From positions 1 to 62,007 of IMG/VR virus record IMGVR_UViG_3300046323_000511: a DNA stretch of 62,007 bases, one strand, 5' to 3'. This stretch comes from a virus. Shown here piece after piece: positions 32,588 to 40,511 of this stretch. Made by a program: the position numbers and the translations under genes. How positions within the stretch are numbered: position 1 is the first letter of the stretch; every line of letters begins with the position of its first letter. The notes under the pieces are model-generated. The model was given only the letters and a program-made list of their open reading frames with translations. It made no database searches and had not been told where the DNA came from.

Positions 32588-32612
32588 AATTTTTAAAAAC
32601 ACATCCCATAAC
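32588..32612. repeat. 25-bp inverted repeat, right arm
   Basis: Near-perfect partner of 32259-32283. Its last eight bases, CCCATAAC, are also the outer end of the attC-like element. Confidence 0.85.
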
Positions 32613-32703
32613 AAGGGCTTAAATGAAATGTGCCTATGAAGTGTATCTGTAAATTTGAACAGTTTAGCAAGGCACACTTCATTAAGCCCCGAACCGTTAG
32701 TGG
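32605..32703. mobile_element. attC-like (integron cassette) recombination site
   Basis: A 99-base imperfect palindrome: CCCATAACAA outer box, arm GGGCTTAAATGAAATGTGCC (32615-32634), a 36-base loop, the matching arm GGCACACTTCATTAAGCCCC (32671-32690) and the outer box GAACCGTTAGTGG. Each arm has one unpaired base, as the extrahelical bases of attC sites do, and the ends TAACA...GTTAG are the typical outer core. No integron integrase is in the window, so this would be a captured or mobilisable cassette end. Confidence 0.55.
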
Positions 32704-32776
32704 CAATACTCCGAAGCCCTACGAACAGCAACATCGTAATATTGTTTTTCCTTTTCTATTCCAATTGATTTCCTAT

Positions 32777-33070
32777 TTAATTTGACACAAGCCAAAGTGT
32801 TGAAAAAATAATATTTTTTTTGTATCTATATTCTGTTTCAACGTAGGAGAATTTATCTCCTTCAGAACCGTATGGGCTTTTTTCAGAAGGTACGTTTTTA
32901 GTGGTTACTTTTATATCCCCTGCTATCCCTGCTTTGATTGCTTCTTTTTTGAACTGTTTTATAATACGTTCAAAAAACCCTTTATTCATCGCCCTATATG
33001 GCGTTTCACGATAATATTCGGTTAAATCTAAGTCATCGAATGTTTTCCAATTATGATTTTTTGTTTGCAT
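32777..33070 (-). CDS. Hypothetical protein, 97 aa
   Basis: A 97-residue basic protein, MQTKNHNWKTFDDLDLTEYY onwards, with mixed helices and a beta-strand C-terminus. No known family. It is preceded by the leader CATCTAAATAAATATAAAA, like other phage genes, and its stop is 73 bases from the attC-like site. Confidence 0.6.
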   Translation of the reverse strand: MQTKNHNWKTFDDLDLTEYYRETPYRAMNKGFFERIIKQFKKEAIKAGIAGDIKVTTKNVPSEKSPYGSEGDKFSYVETEYRYKKNIIFSTLWLVSN

Positions 33071-33082
33071 TTTTATATTTAT

Positions 33083-33310
33083 TTAGATGTTGTTTACAAT
33101 CAATTCAGCTACTTGTTTTGGTTCAAGCCCTTTAAAGGAGAAGGAAATAGCTTTTCCGTTCTTAATACCTTCGCTTTCCCTTGCCTCAACTACCGTCACT
33201 TTTCCTGTGCAAAAAATTGAAAGTCCTTGCTTCTCAATTAATGCTTTAAGCCAATCAAGTAGTTCTTGTTGCTCTGCGTTGATAACGGATGTAAAGCTAC
33301 AAAAGTTGTA
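33083..33310 (-). CDS. ORF without a recognisable start codon, about 70 aa
   Basis: The frame reads VINAEQQELLDWLKALIEKQ, then KVTVVEARESEGIKN and a C-terminus FKGLEPKQVAELIVNNI, clearly coding in character. No ATG, GTG or TTG lies in the frame between the preceding stop (33311) and the conserved part. The first codons overlap a copy of the module promoter (33281-33310). The start may have been replaced by the promoter/cassette end, leaving a 5'-truncated gene, or a rare start is used. Confidence 0.5.
   Translation of the reverse strand, partial: YNFCSFTSVINAEQQELLDWLKALIEKQGLSIFCTGKVTVVEARESEGIKNGKAISFSFKGLEPKQVAELIVNNI
33281..33310 (-). promoter_or_regulatory. Module-type promoter on the minus strand
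   Basis: ACAACTTTTGTAGCTTTACA then CCGTT closely follows P5 (ACAACTTTTGTATCTTTA...ACGTT). It is the only copy of this family seen within the virion block on the minus strand. Confidence 0.5.
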
Positions 33311-33330
33311 TTATTAAAGCAAAATAATTT

Positions 33331-33567
33331 TTACCAATTAGAATATTCTTTCCACCTACGGAATTTTTTAGGATTCCACTCACGCCTTAGTAGGTATATC
33401 TCATTCATCGCTTTTGTGGCACAATAAGCCAAATCAAATATCGGCTTCTGTGCTTTTACACTTTCCTCGTAGTTTAAATCTGCAAAAAATATCCTGCCAT
33501 TGTATCTGCACCATCCAGAAACCATCGGGCAGTCATTCATCCAGTAGGGGAGAGGTTTGTTCTTCAT
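33331..33567 (-). CDS. Hypothetical protein, 78 aa
   Basis: A 78-residue basic, tryptophan-rich protein (MKNKPLPYWMNDCPMVSGWC; KKFRRWKEYSNW). It starts within the end of the upstream gene (35-base overlap). No known family. Confidence 0.6.
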   Translation of the reverse strand: MKNKPLPYWMNDCPMVSGWCRYNGRIFFADLNYEESVKAQKPIFDLAYCATKAMNEIYLLRREWNPKKFRRWKEYSNW

Positions 33568-33904
33568 TTTGGTAGGGCTTTATTGCTTCGTAAAATTCAG
33601 CCCAAGAATTAAGCTCTTTTAGGGCTACATTTTTCATCTTTAATATATTTACACTATTTTGCGTGTATATGGCAAAATTCATTTCTGACGGGTGAATTGC
33701 GCACACAAAAAATGAATTGCCTATATTAAAAAATCTTTGTAATATACAAACTATTGTAAAATGAAACTCGAAGGTTGGTTCTACTAATAAAAGAAGTTCT
33801 AATCCTCGCCTGTATTCAACCTGAGAGATTAATAATGATATTCCTAGCTCTTCTGATTGTTTTACTCTCAAAAGATTAATTATTTCTTCTTCGTATTCAT
33901 TCAT
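33533..33904 (-). CDS. Hypothetical protein, 123 aa
   Basis: A 123-residue protein with a hydrophobic, beta-rich middle (LLLLVEPTFEFHFTIVCIL) and an acidic C-terminus. It is not clearly membrane-bound. It overlaps its neighbours on both sides in the accessory operon. The function is unknown. Confidence 0.6.
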   Translation of the reverse strand: MNEYEEEIINLLRVKQSEELGISLLISQVEYRRGLELLLLVEPTFEFHFTIVCILQRFFNIGNSFFVCAIHPSEMNFAIYTQNSVNILKMKNVALKELNSWAEFYEAIKPYQNEEQTSPLLDE

Positions 33905-34091
33905 TATTATCCATTTGTTTACTGTGTGTAAATAAAGTCCAAAGACACAAGTTTAACCCTATTGCTTGCCAGTAGTCTATCTGGCCTAGCCTGAAAATAT
34001 CAGGCATAAGCCAGTTCCAAAGGATGAGTATAAAAAGTGCATTAAGCAAGTGTTTTATCAAGGCTGTAATTAACATTTCAGCAAAATTCAT
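33897..34091 (-). CDS. Small membrane protein, 64 aa
   Basis: A 64-residue protein with two hydrophobic segments (HLLNALFILILWNWLMPDIF; YWQAIGLNLCLWTLF). The 'LWNWLMP...WQAIGL' pattern occurs in small membrane proteins of Bacteroidota mobile elements, without known function. It could also be a holin, although the lysis genes sit elsewhere. The leader AACAACTAAATTT precedes it. Confidence 0.65.
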   Translation of the reverse strand: MNFAEMLITALIKHLLNALFILILWNWLMPDIFRLGQIDYWQAIGLNLCLWTLFTHSKQMDNNE

Positions 34092-34117
34092 AAATTTAGT
34101 TGTTTAAGTGTTGATTA

Positions 34118-34342
34118 TCAAAGATTGAGTAAGTCTATAAGTCCCTGGTTTGCGTATGTATAAGCAGATATAAGATCTTTCATTTCTTCCTCGTTATGGC
34201 ATTTCACAATATGAATAGCTATTACCCTGCGATATTGGGTTAGTTTTAAAATATTTTTAACTAGGCTGGCTTCATCTACCTTGATCGTAGATTTTTGTAT
34301 TTTTGATAATCTTCTACTGTTTGTGTTGTCTTTGACATTCAT
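34118..34342 (-). CDS. Hypothetical basic protein, 74 aa
   Basis: A 74-residue basic helical protein. Its ATG is directly adjacent to the upstream stop (34343). No motif was recognised. Confidence 0.6.
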   Translation of the reverse strand: MNVKDNTNSRRLSKIQKSTIKVDEASLVKNILKLTQYRRVIAIHIVKCHNEEEMKDLISAYTYANQGLIDLLNL

Positions 34343-34762
34343 TTAGTTGTTTAGGTAAATTTGTCGGATTGTGTCTATCTCGTCCTCATTAAGGACTTTA
34401 AACGCTATTTTAAGTTCTTCTGTTTGGGGCCTTTCTTCGTCATAGAATTTAAACCAATCTTTGATAAGAGTAATGGCTGACCTTTTTAGCTTCGGATACA
34501 AATCTTTCCTTAGATTTTCTTTTTCCTTGTAGCTGTTTACCGTATTCATTAATGCAGAATATTCCTTGCCAGTGGCTGTTTTGGATAATTCTTTCATCTC
34601 TTTTTTTATTCCTACAGCCAAGGGAACATCGCTTACCACTATTTTAGCGGGAGACCTTTTTACCTTCTTTTTCTTTAGCCTGCATATCCGGCACATTGCT
34701 TCATCATCTGGCTTCTGGGGCTTACATTTGCCTCCACAGTTAGTGCAAATTTCTATTCTCAT
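34343..34762 (-). CDS. Zinc-finger protein, 139 aa
   Basis: A 139-residue protein opening with two CxxC pairs, CTNCGGKC and CRICR, spaced like a zinc ribbon, then a basic linker (KKKKVKRSPAK) and a helical C-terminus. It probably binds nucleic acid. Second gene of the accessory operon. Confidence 0.65.
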   Translation of the reverse strand: MRIEICTNCGGKCKPQKPDDEAMCRICRLKKKKVKRSPAKIVVSDVPLAVGIKKEMKELSKTATGKEYSALMNTVNSYKEKENLRKDLYPKLKRSAITLIKDWFKFYDEERPQTEELKIAFKVLNEDEIDTIRQIYLNN

Positions 34763-34790
34763 TTAGTTATTGTATTTTGGTTTAAATAAT

Positions 34791-34814
34791 CCCTGCACAG
34801 AATCCTATGCAGGG
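34791..34814. terminator. Hairpin between accessory genes
   Basis: A 7-bp stem CCCTGCA/TGCAGGG in the gap 34763-34856. It lacks a proper T-run on the minus strand, so it may be an attenuator or RNA stabiliser. Confidence 0.4.
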
Positions 34815-34856
34815 TTACAATCTATCTATTCTACTACTTTACTTATACTTTACTTA

Positions 34857-35282
34857 TTAAAAAGGCATTAATTGTTTTAATTCCCTGGCAAATTCATCTG
34901 CTGTTTTACCATCTCTAAAGGCCTCCGATATGATGGTATTCACAAACACAGCCGTTATTTTGTTCACTTCTTCGTTGAACTTTTTTGCCAGGGGCAAGTT
35001 TTTCTCCTCATCGGATAGTGTTACAAGAAATAGATTTTTCTTACTCATTGAGTTTGCGTATTGTGCAACCTCGCTGGATTTAAGATATATTTCTTCTAAT
35101 TCTTTATGCGAAAACTCTGTTGCAAGAATCTTCTTAGTTACATTCTTGCACTCGTTGAATGCAATCAGCATTCCTTCTACGATTCCTCTAAACTGCGGAT
35201 GTTCCGGGTTCACGCCTATTGAATCTAGGGTTTTTTGCCCTATACGGAATTGCTTTGATATTGCTTTTTTTTCTTGTCCCAT
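34857..35282 (-). CDS. Hypothetical helical protein, 141 aa
   Basis: A 141-residue helical protein (MGQEKKAISKQFRIGQKTLD) with no known family. First gene of the insulated accessory operon, about 110 bases downstream of a perfect promoter. A 7-codon leader ORF (35374-35351) lies in between. Confidence 0.65.
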   Translation of the reverse strand: MGQEKKAISKQFRIGQKTLDSIGVNPEHPQFRGIVEGMLIAFNECKNVTKKILATEFSHKELEEIYLKSSEVAQYANSMSKKNLFLVTLSDEEKNLPLAKKFNEEVNKITAVFVNTIISEAFRDGKTADEFARELKQLMPF

Positions 35283-35398
35283 TTGTTTATTCTGTGTTTA
35301 TTTTACTTTTTTTTGTTTTGCTTTGTCAATAAATCTATTCCAGTCAAAGCAAATTTAAGGTTTCCATTAGTTTATTTATTTAGTATACAATATTAACA

Positions 35399-35429
35399 CA
35401 AATGTATAATTAATATTCTTAAAAACAAA
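35399..35429 (-). promoter_or_regulatory. Bacteroidota-type promoter of the accessory operon
   Basis: Minus-strand TTTG (35429-35426), 19-base spacer, TACATTTG (35406-35399). It is independent of the late genes and read soon after two tandem terminators. Confidence 0.85.
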
Positions 35430-35472
35430 TAAAATAATTTATTTTTTTCAGAAGGGTAGGAGAGGGGCAAAA

Positions 35473-35501
35473 AAAAGAGGTGGATAAAACCCTCCTCTTT
35501 T
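35473..35501 (-). terminator. Terminator 2 after the 221-aa virion gene
   Basis: Stem AAAAGAGG/CCTCTTTT with a 13-base loop and T's on the minus strand. With 35543-35571 it isolates the accessory operon from late transcription. The gene-free stretch 35283-35631 holds these terminators, the promoter and the leader. Confidence 0.8.
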
Positions 35502-35542
35502 CACTACAACTAAATAAATAATACAAATAATACGAACAAATA

Positions 35543-35571
35543 AAAACAGAGACTAATTTAGTCCCTGTTTT
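35543..35571 (-). terminator. Terminator 1 after the 221-aa virion gene
   Basis: Stem AAAACAGxGACTA/TAGTCxCTGTTTT with one mismatch and loop ATT. Confidence 0.75.
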
Positions 35572-35631
35572 AAATCATCCAATATAAATAAACCTATGCA
35601 AATATAACCATTTTATTATGAATCACAATTC

Positions 35632-36297
35632 CTATTTCATTTTTTTGGTTCGTCTCATCTTAGGCAGTAAATCTATATCCGTCTGCTCCGTGGCTTGTTC
35701 GGTGTTTGGCTGCCCTTGTTGCAATTGCAACATCTTATTCATCATTTCCAATTTTTGATCGTTTCCGCCTACTCCTGAGTAGAATTTATCGGGCAGATTT
35801 TGTGCCACATTACTTATAGATCCCTGTATCCCTTGGAAAAGATTCTGCAATCCTGCTCCCTGCAATGCACTCTTGGTTGCACTTGCTTCATTCTCTGCCT
35901 GTTGTTTAGCACCTGCAAGTTGCTGGACTGAATTTTGAAACCTATCAACATTCTGCAATCTGAATTGCTGGGCCTGGGAATTCAGTCCCTCGAATGAATC
36001 ATTGGTATTCTTATTAACGGACGATAATGCGGCAAGTTTATTATTCAGCCCGGATCCCGTTTCTTGAATCGCCTCGGCTGTCTGGGCCGCATTACTTCGG
36101 ATACTCGTTTCCGCCTGTGTCTGTCCGGGTGTTTTATCCGCTTTCATCAGGTTTCGGGATAAATCCACGTTATCCACAAAGCCTTGGTCTACTTTCCTTG
36201 GTTTTACTTTTTTGGCTTTTGCAAGTTGGGCAATCCCTGATACTCCCTGGACTAGACTTGAAGCACCCCCTAATATTCCTAGCAATGGTAATGCCAT
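35632..36297 (-). CDS. Probable internal virion protein, 221 aa (gp14-like)
   Basis: A 221-residue protein starting MALPLLGILGGASSLVQGVS, a short hydrophobic Gly/Ser start typical of T7 gp14-like ejection proteins, followed by a Gln/Ala/Asn-rich helical body and a basic tail (MRRTKKMK). ATG 36297 was chosen over one 14 codons upstream because it follows the upstream stop. It directly follows the stump protein gene and would form the first part of the ejection channel. Confidence 0.65.
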   Translation of the reverse strand: MALPLLGILGGASSLVQGVSGIAQLAKAKKVKPRKVDQGFVDNVDLSRNLMKADKTPGQTQAETSIRSNAAQTAEAIQETGSGLNNKLAALSSVNKNTNDSFEGLNSQAQQFRLQNVDRFQNSVQQLAGAKQQAENEASATKSALQGAGLQNLFQGIQGSISNVAQNLPDKFYSGVGGNDQKLEMMNKMLQLQQGQPNTEQATEQTDIDLLPKMRRTKKMK

Positions 36298-36304
36298 ATT
36301 CTTA

Positions 36305-39300
36305 TTAATTTGTATGGCCTCCGCTGTACGAATAGCCAATATTTGTGTAATATAATTCTACTTTTTCTGTATTTGTGTTATTCACAAGCCTTATTCTTAG
36401 CCAGATACTTTTCAATTCATCCCCTCGGAATATCGCATTGGTAACATTTGGCGTATTTTGATCCCTAAGAAACTGCGCATAGTGTTTGCCTTCCTTTGAA
36501 ACGAAATCCGCTAAGGTAAGGTTGCTGGATTGTAAATTTTCATTCAAAATCTGTATTGCTTGCCATAAATGGCTGGATTCCACTACGAGGTTCTGCCAGT
36601 TTTTGACCACTCCCGGGTTTTGAAAACCTGTGATGAATTCTATCTCGGAATTATACTGGATTCCGAAAAAATTATTGAATAGTGCATTTGAATTCTGTAG
36701 CCAAAGATTTGCGTTCTCGTCAAATATCACAAAGTTATTGTTCACATTCTGGTAGGCAGTCTTTCCAAAAAAACTATATGGTGGTAACCATCCGTTTCTT
36801 TTTTCGCTGTACCCATAGCATACATCGCCAAAATCAATGTAATACCTCTTTGATGCCGGATCCACAAAACCCTTCACCACCACATTTGCATTTGCTATCT
36901 CCTTACTTTTCTGCGTAAAGTATTTCTGCATTTTGTAATCGCTTATCACGGTTATTCCGTCCTGTGCGTATTTCAATACTGCTCCCTTTGTTACATCGTA
37001 CCAATAAATATTATTATCCATTTCCACGGCACTTTCTGGATGCTTAGTGCCGTAATTACCCCTTAATTCATTACTGCCCCCTAGAACCTTATCCGATATG
37101 GATACCACACTTTGCCCTGCTAAATCGCTTAATACATTTTGTTCTATATATACGCTTATAGCTGTTTTCTCCTGTAATATCAGTAGTATATCATTGTTCT
37201 TTATAAGCCTATTTATTTCCCCATTTTCCACAGGGAATATATTTTCGTTTAATCCCTCGAAACTACTTAACCCATTAATTTGTGTATTCTGTACAAATTT
37301 ATTTGAAAATCTTACCGCACTTCTTTTAATTTCTGTTTTGGCTTCTCCTACCACACTATTAGGCCTTCCTGTGTTTGTTGTCCATATCCCCCTTTGCAAA
37401 AACTCAAAGAAAAATCCACCAAAACTGCTTACGCTTTGACCGAACAGAGACCAATACGGTTTACATCTCCTTCTCTCGAATGCCTGATCTGTATCCCATC
37501 TGCTTGTTGTTAATCCAGATCCAATATCATATCCGAAATAACTATTAAACTGTAAATTTCCACAAAACATTGTCTCGCCTTGCTGTATCACTCCACTAGC
37601 TGTTCCGTGGCTTCTGCTAGGAGTTTTTGGATTTAGAATAGAGTAGACTTTTCCTATTTCGTAATAGAAGAAATTAGTATCTACTATTTTCCTAGGTCTA
37701 TATACTTCTGCCTGTATATGGAAGTCTCTGGCAATACTCGCTGCGTTGTCGAAATCAATATACACGCCTCCCCAAAAATTCCCATTGGTGCTAACTGCCA
37801 CTCTTTTGCCTCTTTGCTCTATTATTTCCTTGTCTATGAAATTAATATCGGTGGTAGTCCCAATATTCCCACCATTTTTCACAACAAGTCTTATTCTGTC
37901 CCCTATCTCAAAAACATATCCATCCTCTACTGTGAACCACACTTCCTGTGCGCTGGCACAAGCCGCTGCATCTGAAAACAATGCTATATTTGGCGTTGTT
38001 CTGCTGGTGGTACTTTCATCTGTGAACCCAAGTATATACCAAGTAAATCTATTTTCTTCGGAAGTCCTGAAAAACTGTACCCTCCAAAAGTAGTCGTATG
38101 TTTGATTCTCTGTCGCCACTATCTGGTAGGTAGTAGCCCAATCAGGTGGCTGGTGGTTGATGGTGAAACCGATATTTGCAAGTCTACTTGAATACACCTT
38201 TGTTTCTCCTGAAACTACGTAACTTGTTTCTGTGATTCCCGGGGAAGTTAAACTAAAGGCTGGTCTTGTGCTTGCTATTTTTTCCCCTTGGTGTGGCACA
38301 TATACATTCATAGCCTCGTTAGTGTTTACCCCTCCACTTCGCCCGTATTCATCATAATATACTATCCCGTATGATATTTTACTTCCTCTTTTTATAAATG
38401 TACACACCTTTTCGTTTACTCCTACGCTTGAAAATTCCTGAGTTGCAGGATCAATTGCCAAGAAATTGACTACTAGGCTTACATTTGGCTCTATATTTGG
38501 GTATCCTTCAGTATTATTTCCAAGAAATAGCCTGCCGGAATGCCCTTCTAGTGTCTTGGATAATAATGGAATTGCATCAAAAAGTTTTACGGTCTCTGCA
38601 CTAGATATGCCCTGCAATGCCTTGTCGTTCCAAAAATCTATCTCGAAATTTGGAACATATTTATATCTTGAATACAAGTTGAATGTACCTGTATTGGTCG
38701 TTCTTACAAGTAATTCTATGTATTTTATTTCACTTGAATAATATACTGCATTATCTTTATTGGCTGTTTCTTCGTATAAATCTAATTTTATGAAGATAGT
38801 GGCTAAATGAGGCTCTGTAAACGTTGAATAAGGACTAACTGCACTTTTTTCATCATCGAAAAATACGTACCTGTACGCAAATTGAAATGAGTTCTTAGCT
38901 AGTTCCTTTCCTTTATTGTTTGGATTTATATCGAATGTGCTATATATATTGATGGGGAATACAGGTGTCGGCCTTGCCAAATTGAATTGAAATTCCAAAT
39001 AAGGTTGCAAATAGTAGTTTTCGCATACGATTGAATAGTTTATCGTATCACTCCCTATATTACTTATATTAACTGATTGGTATCCTGCCACATCTCCCAC
39101 TAGCAATATGTAGTCATCCACTATGCTTGCTGTAAGTTGCCCTGCAAAACTAGCATTAAAAGCATCTCTGTAACTTATAAGGCTTGCATTGTCAAATCCC
39201 CAAGTTCCTGCAAATACATTGGTGGCAGCTACTCGGAGTGTTAAGCCTGTGGCAGCCACTTGGCTAAAACTATTAAATCCGGGTGGCACTACTGTCACAC

Positions 39301-39784
39301 CGTATTTCTTTGTAAAATAAATCCTATATCTTATTCTTTGCGTGTTGTCTAGTTTTCCTAGATTAATTCTTCTCTGCGGATTCAGATTGTCCGTAAAGCA
39401 CAATATCTTATCAAAAAGTGCTATCCCCGTAATCCTGAAATTCGTGTTGAATTTTAGGAATGCACCTTGTAAGACAAGTAGTATATTGCCTGTTTCATAG
39501 AAGTACCTAAAAATAGAATGGTTATTTCCTGAGTTATGCACAAAATAAATTACCGAATTATTTACCCGGTCTCTGTACGTACCTATCACAGTATTTGTTC
39601 CGATTGGCAGGTTCGGGTTGGACACGATTGTATTACCCTTCATATTGGTAAGTATCTGCCCTGTGCCTGTAAGTATATTGCCATCATCAAGATTCAGGCC
39701 TCCTGTCATATCCCCGGATTGCAGAAACCTTTCCTCATCATCGGTATTTAGTCTGAAAAAAATATGTTTTTGATACTCCTTCAT
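36305..39784 (-). CDS. Large tail stump/muzzle-like virion protein, 1159 aa
   Basis: An 1159-residue, beta-rich protein without enzymatic motifs. The opening (LQSGDMTGGLNLDDGNILTG, then repeated short strands) resembles the beta-propeller-like tube-end or 'muzzle' proteins of crAss-like podoviruses, which close the tail nozzle. It is coupled to the ring protein before it (overlapping start/stop at 39784) and followed by ejection proteins. The assignment rests on size, composition and position. Confidence 0.6.
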   Translation of the reverse strand: MKEYQKHIFFRLNTDDEERFLQSGDMTGGLNLDDGNILTGTGQILTNMKGNTIVSNPNLPIGTNTVIGTYRDRVNNSVIYFVHNSGNNHSIFRYFYETGNILLVLQGAFLKFNTNFRITGIALFDKILCFTDNLNPQRRINLGKLDNTQRIRYRIYFTKKYGVTVVPPGFNSFSQVAATGLTLRVAATNVFAGTWGFDNASLISYRDAFNASFAGQLTASIVDDYILLVGDVAGYQSVNISNIGSDTINYSIVCENYYLQPYLEFQFNLARPTPVFPINIYSTFDINPNNKGKELAKNSFQFAYRYVFFDDEKSAVSPYSTFTEPHLATIFIKLDLYEETANKDNAVYYSSEIKYIELLVRTTNTGTFNLYSRYKYVPNFEIDFWNDKALQGISSAETVKLFDAIPLLSKTLEGHSGRLFLGNNTEGYPNIEPNVSLVVNFLAIDPATQEFSSVGVNEKVCTFIKRGSKISYGIVYYDEYGRSGGVNTNEAMNVYVPHQGEKIASTRPAFSLTSPGITETSYVVSGETKVYSSRLANIGFTINHQPPDWATTYQIVATENQTYDYFWRVQFFRTSEENRFTWYILGFTDESTTSRTTPNIALFSDAAACASAQEVWFTVEDGYVFEIGDRIRLVVKNGGNIGTTTDINFIDKEIIEQRGKRVAVSTNGNFWGGVYIDFDNAASIARDFHIQAEVYRPRKIVDTNFFYYEIGKVYSILNPKTPSRSHGTASGVIQQGETMFCGNLQFNSYFGYDIGSGLTTSRWDTDQAFERRRCKPYWSLFGQSVSSFGGFFFEFLQRGIWTTNTGRPNSVVGEAKTEIKRSAVRFSNKFVQNTQINGLSSFEGLNENIFPVENGEINRLIKNNDILLILQEKTAISVYIEQNVLSDLAGQSVVSISDKVLGGSNELRGNYGTKHPESAVEMDNNIYWYDVTKGAVLKYAQDGITVISDYKMQKYFTQKSKEIANANVVVKGFVDPASKRYYIDFGDVCYGYSEKRNGWLPPYSFFGKTAYQNVNNNFVIFDENANLWLQNSNALFNNFFGIQYNSEIEFITGFQNPGVVKNWQNLVVESSHLWQAIQILNENLQSSNLTLADFVSKEGKHYAQFLRDQNTPNVTNAIFRGDELKSIWLRIRLVNNTNTEKVELYYTNIGYSYSGGHTN

Positions 39785-40509
39785 TATTTAACTTTCACAA
39801 TTACTTTACCAAAATACCTCACAGATATATTGTACACGTCTTTTGCAGTCATCTTATTAAACCTTCCCCTTGCCATTTTCCTAGCATCATTATATTTTTT
39901 TTCGTATTTATCTGATAGTCTCATCATTAATGGATTGTGCAATGCGTATTCAGATTTAATGCGCCACAAAATCATTTGTTCGGCTTGCACAGGTATCATC
40001 GTTTCTCCTGCTAGTTGGTAGGGAGTTGCCAAATATCGCAAATACACGTCCTGCAAATCTACGTCTGGTGAAAACCGAATGGTCGCTTCCTTGTCTTGGT
40101 ACTTAAAATACCTTGTGTCTCCATTGGTGCAACAAGTATCTAGCTTTATATTCTCTACATTTATTGGTGGATCCTCTGTCGTGTCTGGTTCTTGTATTAC
40201 GCCACATTCGGAGTTGTGTATAAAACTGATTACCCCGTTCTGTATGTACCCAACTTTTATCCAAGTCATAAAATCAGGCGGAACTTGGATGGTTCTGTTG
40301 TCCCTCATTGGGATTGATACATCATCTATATTACCTTTGATATCTAAGTTCAAATCCTGCACTCCGTAATAAGCATAATTCAAGAACTTGAAATAGTTGT
40401 GCATACTATCCCCATCGAAGTCTAAAAGTGCCTTCCTCACTATTGAATCTAATGTTACGAATGCAGCGCTTGGATGTCCTGTGTCGCTCTGTGATTTTGT
40501 AATACTCAT
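39784..40509 (-). CDS. Neck/ring-type structural protein, 241 aa
   Basis: A 241-residue protein. Its helical N-terminus (KALLDFDGDSMHNYFKFLNY) and beta middle (IPMRDNRTIQVPPDFMTWIK) resemble the connector and tail-ring proteins of podoviruses. It lies between the tail-tip protein and the stump protein and has no enzymatic motif. Confidence 0.6.
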   Translation of the reverse strand: MSITKSQSDTGHPSAAFVTLDSIVRKALLDFDGDSMHNYFKFLNYAYYGVQDLNLDIKGNIDDVSIPMRDNRTIQVPPDFMTWIKVGYIQNGVISFIHNSECGVIQEPDTTEDPPINVENIKLDTCCTNGDTRYFKYQDKEATIRFSPDVDLQDVYLRYLATPYQLAGETMIPVQAEQMILWRIKSEYALHNPLMMRLSDKYEKKYNDARKMARGRFNKMTAKDVYNISVRYFGKVIVKVK

Positions 40510-40511
40510 AG

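Noticed and set aside
33270-33290. TATCAACGCAGAG resembles the SMART cDNA primer, hinting at contamination
   Set aside because: The match is only 13 bases and continues directly into an intact reading frame, with phage promoter sequence on the other side.
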